A stretch of DNA of 64,000 nucleotides, taken from positions 62,001 to 126,000 of the forward strand of contig JAKFFG010000005.1 of the NCBI GenBank assembly GCA_036675275.1, written 5' to 3'. The notes under the pieces are model-generated. The model was given only the letters and a program-made list of their open reading frames with translations. It did not search any database and was not told the DNA's origin. How positions within the stretch are numbered: the first letter of the stretch is position 1; each line of letters begins with the position of its first letter. A program made the position numbers and the translations under genes. This DNA is from Pollutimonas sp036675275. Lineage in GTDB: Bacteria; Pseudomonadota; Gammaproteobacteria; Burkholderiales; Burkholderiaceae_B. Below, in pieces: positions 27,929 to 37,699 of this stretch.

Positions 27929-28252
27929 TTAGGCAGCCTGCGTAGCGCGCCGCTGCGCGAGCAGTATGGTGGAATGAGCTTGCTGCAATACACCGCCGAG
28001 CACATCCTGCGTCAGTGAAGACAAAAGATCGTAATCATTGAGGCGGAATCCGCAGATCAGCGAGCTGGACGAGGCCAGCTTTACCAATTGGGCAGGCGAC
28101 AAGCGGAGCACGATGTCGGCGACATCAGTGTCAAAGCCCAGGCGGAACATGCCAGCCGAGTAGTTTTCACGCAGCAGACGTTGTGCCAACATCAGATAAG
28201 ACAAATTAACTTCATGAACATCGCGCAACGACGAATTTTCCGACACGGGCAT
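27929..28252 (-). CDS. flhD: Flagellar master transcription activator subunit FlhD
   Basis: FlhD is the partner of FlhC. The 107 residues include EVNLSYLMLAQRLLRENYSA, LRLSPAQLVKLASSSSLICG and FRLNDYDLL, the family core. The length is slightly below E. coli FlhD (116-119). The start has AGGAG 7 bases upstream. It begins the leftward motility block and has a long AT-rich upstream region. Confidence 0.96.
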   Translation of the reverse strand: MPVSENSSLRDVHEVNLSYLMLAQRLLRENYSAGMFRLGFDTDVADIVLRLSPAQLVKLASSSSLICGFRLNDYDLLSSLTQDVLGGVLQQAHSTILLAQRRATQAA

Positions 28253-28508
28253 TACGAGCTCCTGGGTTTGTGACCGCTTGTTTACACAAAACGGTTGTTC
28301 TCTTACTTATTCATGCTGTTTACGAATAAACCGCAAGGAAATAGTATCAAAAATCGACAACCATTTACATTATGAAGGTCAATGTTTACAAAATATTAGT
28401 CTTACTTTACATAAATACTTACATAAGTGTGTCTTAATGGCACATCGGGACGCCATGCAAACGCCATAGTGCATTGTGCCTAAGCTTTTTTACGAGAATA
28501 ATCAGGTG
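28253..28508. promoter_or_regulatory. flhDC upstream region with repeated TTTACA
   Basis: This is the longest non-coding stretch of the window and is clearly AT-rich. TTTACA occurs at 28282, 28365, 28386 and 28407, with TTTACG at 28320 and CTTACA at 28419. Three copies start exactly 21 bases apart (28365, 28386, 28407). A near-perfect dyad ACTTACATAAGT lies at 28418-28429. It must contain the flhDC promoter(s) leftward and the start signals of the rightward lipoprotein gene. Which regulator binds is unknown. Confidence 0.5.
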
Positions 28509-29024
28509 ATGACGATAGCCATTCGCCCTCTCGCACGCCAGTATCAGGTCATTCTGCTGGCCCTGCTGTTGCTGCTGGGCGCATGCGCAGGTCCCACTCG
28601 GCACGGTTCGGCAACTTTTCCTGCAACAATTATCGTAAGCCCCGAACAACGCAAGGAAGTGGTGCTCACCGCGCTGACCTTGCTCGAGTCCCGATACACG
28701 TACGGCGGCGCGACACCCGCCCAGGGATTCGACTGCAGCGGGCTGGTGGCATATGTGTTCAGCAATGCGGTAAGGCAGACGCTGCCGCACAACACCGAAA
28801 AAATAGCAAGCGTCAGCCGTCCGATATCCCGATCGAAGCTCAAGGCCGGAGACTTCGTGTTCTTCAACACGCTGAACCGGCCTTATTCACATATGGGCAT
28901 CTATATCGGAAACGGCAATTTTATCAATGCGCCGTCCAGCGGTGGCCGAGTGCGTATCGATTCGCTCAGCAATCCCTATTTTGCAAAGCGTTTCGAGTCG
29001 GCCCGCACCGTGTTCGGTGGCTAG
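28509..29024 (+). CDS. NlpC/P60-family peptidoglycan hydrolase lipoprotein
   Basis: This is a probable cell-wall endopeptidase of the Spr/MepS type. I start at MTIAIRPLARQYQVILLALL; the signal ends in lipobox LGAC, so it is a lipoprotein. The NlpC/P60 domain has the catalytic Cys in PAQGFDCSGLVAYVF and the His in YSHMGIYIGNGNFINAPSSG. An upstream in-frame GTG is possible but would place extra residues before the signal. It stands alone between flhDC and the convergent glpD. Confidence 0.88.
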   Translation: MTIAIRPLARQYQVILLALLLLLGACAGPTRHGSATFPATIIVSPEQRKEVVLTALTLLESRYTYGGATPAQGFDCSGLVAYVFSNAVRQTLPHNTEKIASVSRPISRSKLKAGDFVFFNTLNRPYSHMGIYIGNGNFINAPSSGGRVRIDSLSNPYFAKRFESARTVFGG

Positions 29025-29051
29025 CCAGTACGCGACGGCAGCTACCGGTTC

Positions 29052-30647
29052 TCAAGTCGGCAAGCGCAAATAGTGTTCCGTGAGCTGTAGAAAGGCCGGC
29101 AACTGGGCGTCGACGCCGGTTTCTTCTTGCATCAACGCCGCTACGGCCGGCGCAAGGGTTGCAGCAAGCCTGGCATCAAGAAACAGCATGCGGGAGCGCC
29201 TGGCCAATACATCTTCCACCGTACGGGCGTATTCGTAGCGCGCGGCAAAACGCACCATGGCTGCACTGAGCCCCGGAGCCAGTTCGGTTTCGGCGCCCGG
29301 CAATGCCTGTACCCATTGCGCCTCCGTTCCATACGCGTCCAGGCCCGGAACCGTAGCCATTGACGTACGGCCCGGACCATTTCTTTGCGCACCCAGCAGC
29401 ATGAAATCGCTGGTTTCGGACGGCGGCAGACGCGGCAACAAGGCGCTGTCGACGCATTTTTCCAGGACGTCCTCCGCCATTGCCCGATAAGTGGTCCATT
29501 TTCCGCCTGTAACAGTTACCAGTCCGCTGGGGCTGACCAGTACAGTATGTTCGCGGCTGATTTTCTTGGTGTTGCCGCCCTCGTTTTCCGGCGGGCGCAC
29601 AAGAGGCCGCAAACCCACCCATATGCTTCTCACATCGCTGCGTTGGGGCGCACGACTCAGGTATTTGCCGGCTTCGCCAAGAATGAAGGCCACTTCCTCT
29701 GCAAAGGCATCCGGTTCACGCGACAAGTCGCGGCGCGGCGTGTCGGTGGTACCCAGGATGACCTTGCCCAGCCATGGAACCGCAAACAAGACCCGGCCAT
29801 CGTCGGTTTTGGGAACCAGCAAGGCATGATCGCCCGGAAAAAATTCTTTATCGACCACCAAATGCACGCCCTGGCTGGGCGCGACCATGGGTTGGGAATC
29901 GCGACCGGTGGCGGCACCATCTTTCTGGCGTATCTGATCGACCCACACGCCTGTGGCGTTCACGACACATTTCGCCATGACAGTGTAGAACGTGCCGGTC
30001 TCTGAGTCTTGACACTTTACGCCCGCCACTTTGCCGTCCTGGTGGACGAGATCAGTGACAGGACAATAATTCAGCAGCAAAGCCCCCTGTGAGGCGGCGG
30101 TTCTGGCCAGCGTTACGGCCAGACGGGCATCATCGAATTGCCCATCCCAATACTTGACCCCTCCCTTGAGGCCTTGCGCTTTTACACCGGGCAGACATTG
30201 CCGCACCTGACCGGCGTTGAGAAACTGTGTGGACCCAAGGCCGGCCTTGCCGGCCAAAGCATCGTATATTTTCAGTCCTACGCCATAGAATGGCGTTTCC
30301 CAGCATTTATAGCTGGGCATGACAAAAGACAAAGGACGTGCCAGATGCGGCGCGTTGTGCAACAAGGTGGTCCGCTCATGCAAAGCTTCGCGCACCAGGG
30401 CGATATTGCCTTGCGCCAGGTAGCGAACTCCGCCGTGCACCAATTTTGTGGCACGCGAGGACGTGCCCTTCGCAAAGTCATGCGACTCGAGCAAGACAAC
30501 CGAAAGACCGCGCAACGCCGCGTCGAGCGCCACGCCGAGGCCGCTTGCCCCGCCCCCGATAATCACCAGGTCGACCTGGTCGAGGCCGGCTAACGCCGCC
30601 AAATGCTGCGTCCTGTCGGACGCCTGGGGAGTAACGATAGTTGTCAT
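29052..30647 (-). CDS. glpD: Aerobic glycerol-3-phosphate dehydrogenase GlpD
   Basis: GlpD is a membrane-bound FAD enzyme that oxidises glycerol 3-phosphate to dihydroxyacetone phosphate and feeds electrons to quinone. The 531 residues start at MTTIVTPQASDRTQHL, which removes 19 upstream residues not seen in the family. It has the FAD motif DLVIIGGGASGLGVALDAAL, then TSSRATKLVHGGVRYLAQGN, and TVTGGKWTTYRAMAEDVLEK. It lies downstream of the glycerol importer operon but past a strong hairpin, so it probably has its own promoter. Confidence 0.97.
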   Translation of the reverse strand: MTTIVTPQASDRTQHLAALAGLDQVDLVIIGGGASGLGVALDAALRGLSVVLLESHDFAKGTSSRATKLVHGGVRYLAQGNIALVREALHERTTLLHNAPHLARPLSFVMPSYKCWETPFYGVGLKIYDALAGKAGLGSTQFLNAGQVRQCLPGVKAQGLKGGVKYWDGQFDDARLAVTLARTAASQGALLLNYCPVTDLVHQDGKVAGVKCQDSETGTFYTVMAKCVVNATGVWVDQIRQKDGAATGRDSQPMVAPSQGVHLVVDKEFFPGDHALLVPKTDDGRVLFAVPWLGKVILGTTDTPRRDLSREPDAFAEEVAFILGEAGKYLSRAPQRSDVRSIWVGLRPLVRPPENEGGNTKKISREHTVLVSPSGLVTVTGGKWTTYRAMAEDVLEKCVDSALLPRLPPSETSDFMLLGAQRNGPGRTSMATVPGLDAYGTEAQWVQALPGAETELAPGLSAAMVRFAARYEYARTVEDVLARRSRMLFLDARLAATLAPAVAALMQEETGVDAQLPAFLQLTEHYLRLPT

Positions 30648-30707
30648 ATATGCGAAATCAAGTAATTCGAGGCAGCGTAAGTGTAGAACACCGGCGTCCT
30701 GCATGTT

Positions 30708-30743
30708 AAAGGTCGTATGCGCGAGTCGCGCACACGACCTTTT
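30708..30743. terminator. Strong bidirectional hairpin between the glycerol binding protein gene and glpD
   Basis: AAAGGTCGT (30708-30716) pairs with ACGACCTTT (30735-30743). Inside it TGCGCGA and TCGCGCA pair around a single G. The result is a stem of about 16 bp with one mismatch, and T-rich ends in both directions. It lies 27 bases past the stop of the leftward importer operon and 60 bases before glpD. Confidence 0.8.
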
Positions 30744-30769
30744 GTCCGGCGTCCGGCATCAGGACGGGA

Positions 30770-32500
30770 TCAACGCACGCGCCCTTCTTTCCAGGCGGTC
30801 AACAAGGCGTCGTAGGCTACGGTTTCACCCTTGGGGCTTTCGTTTGCCAGCTTCTTCCATGGCGCCTGCTTGTCGCTCAGCCATTTTTCGGGATCACTCT
30901 TGGGGTTCAGCTTGGGCGCGCAATGGCTCATGCCGGCACGTTCGAGCCGGGCCATGACGGCGTCCATTTCGGTTGCCAGCGTATCCATGGCTTGCTGAGG
31001 CGTGGTCTCGCCCGTAATGGCCGTGGCCACATTCTTCCACCATAGCTGAGCAAGTTTCGGGTAGTCAGGCACGTTCGTACCCGTAGGAGTCCATGCCACC
31101 CGCGCCGGACTCCGGTAAAACTCGATCAGGCCGCCGTACTTGTCGGCGTTCTTTGTGAAGTACTCGCTATGGATATCGCTGTCGCGAATGAAAGTCAGGC
31201 CGACGATGGACTTCTTGAGGGATGTGGTCTTGGCAGTGACGAACTGGGCGTACAGCCAGGCGCCCGCGATTTTCTTGGGATCATGATTCTTGAAAAAGCT
31301 CCACGAGCCGACATCCTGGTAACCATTCTGCATGCCCTCCTTCCAGTAAGGACCATGCGGTGCAGGCGCCATGCGCCATTTCGGCGTGCCGTCCTCATTG
31401 ACCACGGGCAGGCCTTTCTTGGTCATGTCGGCCGTAAAGGCCGTATACCAGAAGATCTGTTGCGCAATATGCCCTTGTGCGGGCACCGGTCCCGATTCGC
31501 TGAATGTCATCCCTTGCGCCTGTTTGGGCGCGTATTTTTTCATCCAGTCTATATATTTCGTCAAGGCATAGACCGCCGCCGGCGAGTTGGTGGCCCCGCC
31601 CCGCGATACCGAAGCGCCGACCGGTGTGCACTTGTCATCCGCTACCCTTATACCCCATTCATCGACAGGCATCCCGTTAGGTGTACCTTTGTCGGCGGTG
31701 CCGGCCATGGACAGCCAGGCATCCGTGAAGCGCCAACCCAGCGAGGGATCCTTCTTGCCGTAGTCCATGTGCCCATATATGGTTTGCCCGTCTATCGTCT
31801 TGACATCATTCGTGAAGAAGTTGGCGATGTCTTCGTAGGCGGTCCAGTTGACCGGCACCCCAAGATCGTAGCCATACTTGGCCTTGAACTTGTCTTTCAG
31901 GTCCTGGCGCGCGAACAGGTCGGCACGGAACCAATAGAGATTCGCGAACTGCTGGTCGGGTAATTGATAGAGCTTGTTGTCAGGTGCCGTGGTGAACGAG
32001 GTGCCGATGAAATCCTTGATATCCAGATCGGGATTGGTCCATTGCTTGCCTTCGCCGTTCATGTAGTCAGTGAGCGACAGCATTTCACCATAGCGGTAAT
32101 GTGTGCCTATCAGGTCGGAATCGGAAATCCACCCGTCGTAGATGGATCTGCCTGACTGCATGGAGGTCTGCAGCTTCTCGACAACATCGCCTTCCTGGAT
32201 AAGATCGTGATTGACCTTGATGCCGGTGATCTCGGTAAACGCCCTCGCCAGCGTCTTGGCCTCGTACTCGTGGGTCGTAATTGTTTCGGACACGACCGAT
32301 ATTTCGTTGACACCCTGTTCTTTCAGTTTCGCGGCGGCGTCGATGAACCACTTCATTTCAGCCATTTGCTGATCCTTGTTCAGGGTCGACGGCTGGAACT
32401 CGTTGTCTATCCATTTCTCGGCTTCGGCTTCGCCTGCATAAGCCTGGCCGGATAGCAGGCATGTTACGGCAAATGCCAGTGCGGTACGACGAAATAACAT
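30770..32500 (-). CDS. Glycerol ABC transporter substrate-binding protein (GlpV-like)
   Basis: This is a periplasmic binding protein with a Sec signal (ALAFAVTCLLSGQAYA, then GEAEAEKW). At 576 residues it is long for its class, as expected for the GlpV protein of the Rhizobium leguminosarum glycerol importer GlpSTPQV, which has the same gene set and order. The start has GAGGAG in front. Substrate assignment to glycerol rests on the neighbours (glpD, glpR, glpK), not on binding residues that I can verify. Confidence 0.88.
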   Translation of the reverse strand: MLFRRTALAFAVTCLLSGQAYAGEAEAEKWIDNEFQPSTLNKDQQMAEMKWFIDAAAKLKEQGVNEISVVSETITTHEYEAKTLARAFTEITGIKVNHDLIQEGDVVEKLQTSMQSGRSIYDGWISDSDLIGTHYRYGEMLSLTDYMNGEGKQWTNPDLDIKDFIGTSFTTAPDNKLYQLPDQQFANLYWFRADLFARQDLKDKFKAKYGYDLGVPVNWTAYEDIANFFTNDVKTIDGQTIYGHMDYGKKDPSLGWRFTDAWLSMAGTADKGTPNGMPVDEWGIRVADDKCTPVGASVSRGGATNSPAAVYALTKYIDWMKKYAPKQAQGMTFSESGPVPAQGHIAQQIFWYTAFTADMTKKGLPVVNEDGTPKWRMAPAPHGPYWKEGMQNGYQDVGSWSFFKNHDPKKIAGAWLYAQFVTAKTTSLKKSIVGLTFIRDSDIHSEYFTKNADKYGGLIEFYRSPARVAWTPTGTNVPDYPKLAQLWWKNVATAITGETTPQQAMDTLATEMDAVMARLERAGMSHCAPKLNPKSDPEKWLSDKQAPWKKLANESPKGETVAYDALLTAWKEGRVR

Positions 32501-32594
32501 TGCTGTCTCCTCGGTAGATCAAGTCCCCGCTTATTTCATTGCCCTGCCGCGCAGATCGGGGGATAAGGAAATCGCGCGCAACAACAACCCAGCT

Positions 32595-32903
32595 TTACCC
32601 CTTGCGCATGACCAGCGCAAGAACCAGCATTGACACCACAAAACTGATCCAGACCGTGGGTTCCTCGGCAAGGCCGAGCCACTGGGCGAACTTGTCGCTC
32701 AGGCCCAGAAAACCCAGATTGATGTACGCGGCGATCAGAAGCCCCATGAACAGGCGATCGCCGCGGGTGGTCTCCATGGGCAAAAAGCCCTTGCGCATGG
32801 TGGTGGGACGCTTGATTTCCCACAGCGTCATGCCCACCAGCATCAGCGCTATGCAAATGAAGAACACGGCAGTGGGTAGAGTCCAAACCATCCAGTCCAG
32901 CAT
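32595..32903 (-). CDS. Small membrane protein of the glycerol importer operon (DUF2160)
   Basis: A 102-residue protein starting MLDWMVWTLPTAVFFICIAL with three predicted membrane helices (about 5-25, 48-66, 78-97). It resembles the DUF2160 family, which I know only as a companion gene between the permease and binding-protein genes of glycerol ABC operons. An upstream start was dropped because it reads into the permease gene. Its role is unknown; an accessory membrane subunit of the importer is an inference. Confidence 0.85.
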   Translation of the reverse strand: MLDWMVWTLPTAVFFICIALMLVGMTLWEIKRPTTMRKGFLPMETTRGDRLFMGLLIAAYINLGFLGLSDKFAQWLGLAEEPTVWISFVVSMLVLALVMRKG

Positions 32904-32913
32904 GCTGGCTCCT

Positions 32914-33721
32914 TTACACGCGTCCCATTGCAAAACCTTTTGCAATGTAGTGCCGGACGAACCAGATCACAATGGCGCCCGGAATGATAGTGAGGGTTCC
33001 CGCCGCCGCGAGCGTGGCCCAGTCCATGCCCGAGGCGGACACCGTGCGCGTCATGGTGGCGACAATAGGTTTGGCGTGCACGCTGGTCAAGGTACGGGCC
33101 AACAGCAGTTCCACCCAGCTGAACATAAAGCAGAAGAACGCGGCAACGCCCACGCCCGCCTTGATGAGCGGCAGGAAAATGGTGAGGAAAAATCGGGGGA
33201 AGCTATAGCCGTCGATATATGCCGTTTCATCGATTTCACGCGGGATTCCGCTCATGAAGCCTTCCAGTATCCAGACCGCCAGCGGCACGTTGAATACCAG
33301 ATGTGCCAGGGCGACTGCCCAGTAGGTATCCATGAGGCCCAGTGTCGAATACAACTGGAAGAACGGCAAAAGGAAGACAGCGGGCGGCGTCATGCGGTTG
33401 GTAAGCAACCAGAAGAAAACGTGCTTGTCGCCCAGAAACCGGTAGCGTGAAAACGCATAGGCGGCCGGCAAGGCTACCGTAAGGGAGATTACGGTATTGA
33501 GCGCCACATAGATCAGGCTGTTGATATATCCGCTATACCAGGACGGATCGGTGAAGATGGTCTTGTAGTTGTCCCATGTGAAGGTGGTGGGCCAAAGCGC
33601 AAAGCTGGACAAGATCCCCTGATTGGTCTTGAAGCTCATGTTGATCATCCAGTAGATGGGCAACATGGCGAATATCAAGTACAGGACCAAAAAGATGCTG
33701 CGTTTGCGGAAGCGCTTGCTG

Positions 33722-33729
<8 letters not shown>
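32914..33729 (-). CDS. Glycerol ABC transporter permease (GlpQ-like)
   Basis: An inner-membrane permease of the MalG type, 271 residues with six predicted helices. The coupling-helix EAA motif is MSGIPREIDETAYIDGYSF with PRFFLTIFLPL after it. It pairs with the upstream MalF-type permease and overlaps it by 8 bases. Function as the second membrane half of the glycerol importer follows from context. Confidence 0.9.
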
Positions 33730-34611
<882 letters not shown>

Positions 34612-34615
<4 letters not shown>

Positions 34616-35688
34616 GGAATGAGCTCCTCGTCCTGGTAAAAGCAGGAATGCTTGCACAGAAGCGCAAGGCCGGCGGCACTGCCGGGTTCGGGCAGCACAT
34701 GTTCAAGGCCCAGGCGTGCACGCACGAGATGCGACCCTACCCTGGCAGTCAGTAACTGGTATGTGCCCACGTTCTGTACTTTTTCGACGATTGCCGTAAA
34801 AACGCCGGGCTTGCCGGGTTCGGCCAGATGCGTGTATTCGGGACGTATACCGAGCTTGATATGGCCGCGGGCGGACGCGATGCCGGCGGGTACCGGCACC
34901 GACTGCCCTTCCAGCTTGACCATGCCATCGACCGACTCGACAGGCAGGATATTCATGCCCGGCGAACCGATGAAATGGCCGACAAAGGTATGCGCGGGAC
35001 GCTCGAACAGGTCTTCAGGTGTGCCGACCTGCACCACCTTGCCGCGCGACATGACCATGATCTGCTCCGCAAAGGTCAACGCTTCAACCTGATCATGCGT
35101 AACGTAGATTAGCGTGAGCTTCAGTTCGTGGTGGATTTGTTTGAGCTTGCGGCGCAATTGCCATTTCAACTGGGGATCAATAACGGTAAGCGGTTCGTCG
35201 AACAAGACCGCCGACACGTCGGACCTGACCAGGCCCCGCCCCAACGAGATTTTTTGCTTGGCATCGGCCGAAAGCCCCGCCGCGCGGTGGTCCAGTTGAT
35301 GACTCAATTCCAGCATTTCGGCTATCTGGCCGACGCGTGCCTTGATCTGCGCCGCCGGCATGTTGCGATTGCGTAGCGGAAATGCCAGATTTTCGCCGAC
35401 AGTCATGGTGTCGTACACGACGGGAAACTGAAACACCTGTGCGATATTGCGCTCTTGCGGCGTGGCGCCTGTCTTGTCGACGCCATCGAAGTGGACGGTG
35501 CCATGCGAAGGCTTGAGCAAGCCCGAAATAATGTTGAGCATGGTTGTCTTGCCGCAGCCCGACGGCCCAAGCAGCGCATAAGCCCCGCCATCGCGGAACG
35601 CCATTTTCAAAGGCAGCAAAGCGTAGTCCTCATCGCGCTGAGGATGGTCCACATAGGAATGAGACAGGTCCAGATCAATTCGAGCCAT
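34612..35688 (-). CDS. Glycerol ABC transporter ATPase with degenerate signature (GlpT-like)
   Basis: A MalK-type ATPase of 358 residues, started at MARIDLDLSHSYVDHPQRDE. Walker A is GPSGCGKT (41-48), Q-loop Gln87, Walker B with Asp164-Glu165, and the H-loop His198 is intact (YVTHDQVEAL). The ABC signature, normally LSGGQ, reads LSADA (139-143) inside GLSADAKQKISLGR. A C-terminal TOBE-like regulatory domain follows. It lies 1 base after the second ATPase gene, and the two probably form a heterodimer. Confidence 0.92.
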
Positions 35689-35689
35689 A

Positions 35690-36766
35690 TCAGTGTTTCC
35701 TTCGCGGCGCATACAGAAGCTTGTCCGCAGCGTCGAACACCAGCGCCATGGCGGGGGCAAAGTGCAAGACCAGCGGCGCGCCGATATCGAAGTGATGAAC
35801 GCCGGTAACCTGGGCGACAAGGTCCCCTATGTCGGACGCCATGTGCACGAAGGTATCGGACCCTGATATTTCGGCCAGTTGCACTTTGCCGTGCAAGGCA
35901 ATATCGCCTTCACGGGCTTGCACGCGCAGCGAGCTGGCCCGCAAACCCACCGTGACGGCGGCCCCGTGTGCCGCCACGCTTTCAGGCAAGGCCAGCGCAA
36001 GCGTGTCCCCGGAAGGCAGCTGTACACCCGTGCTGGAGCGCACTGCCTTGATGAAATTCATGGGTGGATCGCTGAAAGCGCGGGCAACCCGGACAGAGCA
36101 GGGAAAATTGAACACCTCGGTGGCCGGGCCGTACTGCAGCAGCTCGCCACGATCGAGTACCGCGGTATAACCCCCGAGCAACAAGGCCTCGCCCGGTTCG
36201 GTCGTCGCATAAACAATTGTGGAGTCGCCTGATTCGAACAATAGTCCGAGTTCTTCGCGCAATTCTTCGCGCAGCTTGTAATCAAGATTGACCAGCGGCT
36301 CGTCCAGCAACATTAGAGGCGCGTTCTTTGCCAGGGCGCGCGCCAACGCCACGCGCTGCTGCTGGCCGCCGGACAGTTCGGCCGGGAGGCGGTCGAGGAA
36401 CATGCCGATGTGGAGCTTGTCGGCCAAGGCCTGTACCTGTTGCGGAATATTTTTCTCGCCGCGCAATCTGAGCGGCGACGCAATGTTCTGCCGGACGGTG
36501 AACGAGGGATAGTTGATGAACTGCTGATAGACCATGGCGACATTGCGATGGCGCACTGACTCGCCTGTTACATCGCGATCGTCTACCAGGACCTTGCCCG
36601 CGCTGGGCGCATCCAGACCGGCCATGATACGCATGAGACTGGTCTTGCCAGCCAGGGTTGCGCCCAACAATACCGTGACTGCGCCGGCTTGCGGGCGCAA
36701 GCTCATGTCATAAAGCCAAGCTTCGCTTCCTACCTTCTTGCTGATGCCGTCTAGCGCCAACTGCAT
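35690..36766 (-). CDS. Glycerol ABC transporter ATPase lacking the H-loop histidine (GlpS-like)
   Basis: This is the partner ATPase, 358 residues from MQLALDGISKKVGSEAWLYD. Walker A is an atypical but complete GATLAGKT (35-42). The signature LSGGQ (131-135) is perfect and Walker B has Asp155-Glu156. The H-loop reads YATTEPGEAL, with Thr189 where MalK has His. A C-terminal TOBE-like domain is present. It is the first gene of the leftward importer operon and is divergent from glpR. Confidence 0.92.
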   Translation of the reverse strand: MQLALDGISKKVGSEAWLYDMSLRPQAGAVTVLLGATLAGKTSLMRIMAGLDAPSAGKVLVDDRDVTGESVRHRNVAMVYQQFINYPSFTVRQNIASPLRLRGEKNIPQQVQALADKLHIGMFLDRLPAELSGGQQQRVALARALAKNAPLMLLDEPLVNLDYKLREELREELGLLFESGDSTIVYATTEPGEALLLGGYTAVLDRGELLQYGPATEVFNFPCSVRVARAFSDPPMNFIKAVRSSTGVQLPSGDTLALALPESVAAHGAAVTVGLRASSLRVQAREGDIALHGKVQLAEISGSDTFVHMASDIGDLVAQVTGVHHFDIGAPLVLHFAPAMALVFDAADKLLYAPRRKH

Positions 36767-36901
36767 GGTTTCGTCTCGCTGTACTTGTTCTATTCTGCGC
36801 ATTATTGTTCGTTTACTATATATTTTCCCTAGATGAAAACCCTAGGGTCGTTTCCTTTTCTTTCGATGTACAGTGCTTTTGTTCCGTAATCGACCAGAAG
36901 C
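36767..36901. promoter_or_regulatory. Divergent glpS-like/glpR control region
   Basis: 135 bases between the importer operon and glpR, AT-rich. A perfect 10-base palindrome ACCCTAGGGT lies at 36838-36847. CCCTAG is repeated as CCCTAG at 36826-36831 and 36839-36844, 13 bases apart. It is a natural place for the GlpR operator, but the match to known GlpR sites is poor and the assignment is inference. Confidence 0.4.
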
Positions 36902-37666
36902 ATGAATCCCAATCCGCGCCAGCTAAAGCTCATGCGATATGTGCAGGGGCATCATTCCAGCACGGTTGACGAGCTCGCCGCGCACCTGGACGTGACCGTC
37001 CAGACGGTCCGCCGCGATGTGCAGCGCCTGTCCGAGGCCGGCCTCGTCGCTCGCTTCCATGGAGGCGTACGGCTGCCCGATTCCACCATCGAAAATATTG
37101 CTCACCACCAGCGCGAGAACCTGCATGCGGAAGGTAAACGCCGCATTGCCCAGGCCGTCGCGCGTGCGGTGCCGAACGACTGTTCCCTGCTGATCAACAT
37201 AGGCACAACGACCGAAGCCATTGCCAAGGCGTTGATGCAGCACACCGGTTTGCGCGTCATTACCAACAACATCAATGTCGCGGCAATACTCAGCCGCAAC
37301 CAGAACAGCGAGGTCATTGTGGCGGGCGGCGTGGTGCGACCGCGCGATCACGGCATTGTCGGCGAAGCCACTGTGGATTTCATACGCCAGTTCAAGGTGG
37401 ACATCGCGCTGATCGGCATATCCGGCATCGACACGGACGGATCGCTGCGCGACTTCGACTATCGCGAAGTAAAGGTGTCGCAAGCCATCATTTCGCACGC
37501 GCGCGAAGTGTGGCTTGCTGCCGATTCAAGCAAATTCAACCGGCTGGCCATGGTGCGCGTGGCACAGCTTGCCGAGATCGACCGCCTGTTCACCGACAGC
37601 GTGCCGCCGGATCCGTTTCCGGACCTGCTTGCGCACGCCCAGGTACGATGCGACATCGCAATGTGA
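36902..37666 (+). CDS. glpR: DeoR-family glycerol repressor GlpR
   Basis: The 254 residues have an N-terminal DeoR winged helix (MRYVQGHHSSTVDELAAHLD then VTVQTVRRDVQRLSEAGLVA). A C-terminal sugar-phosphate sensor domain follows (LINIGTTTEAIAKALMQHTG, VIVAGGVVRPRDHGIVGEAT, ISGIDTDGSLRDFDYREV). Its place between the glycerol importer and glpK makes GlpR the best name. In the family glycerol 3-phosphate releases the repressor. It is divergent from the importer operon. Confidence 0.93.
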   Translation: MNPNPRQLKLMRYVQGHHSSTVDELAAHLDVTVQTVRRDVQRLSEAGLVARFHGGVRLPDSTIENIAHHQRENLHAEGKRRIAQAVARAVPNDCSLLINIGTTTEAIAKALMQHTGLRVITNNINVAAILSRNQNSEVIVAGGVVRPRDHGIVGEATVDFIRQFKVDIALIGISGIDTDGSLRDFDYREVKVSQAIISHAREVWLAADSSKFNRLAMVRVAQLAEIDRLFTDSVPPDPFPDLLAHAQVRCDIAM

Positions 37667-37699
37667 TACAAATCAGCCACGTCCACTTAGCAACCCGCC

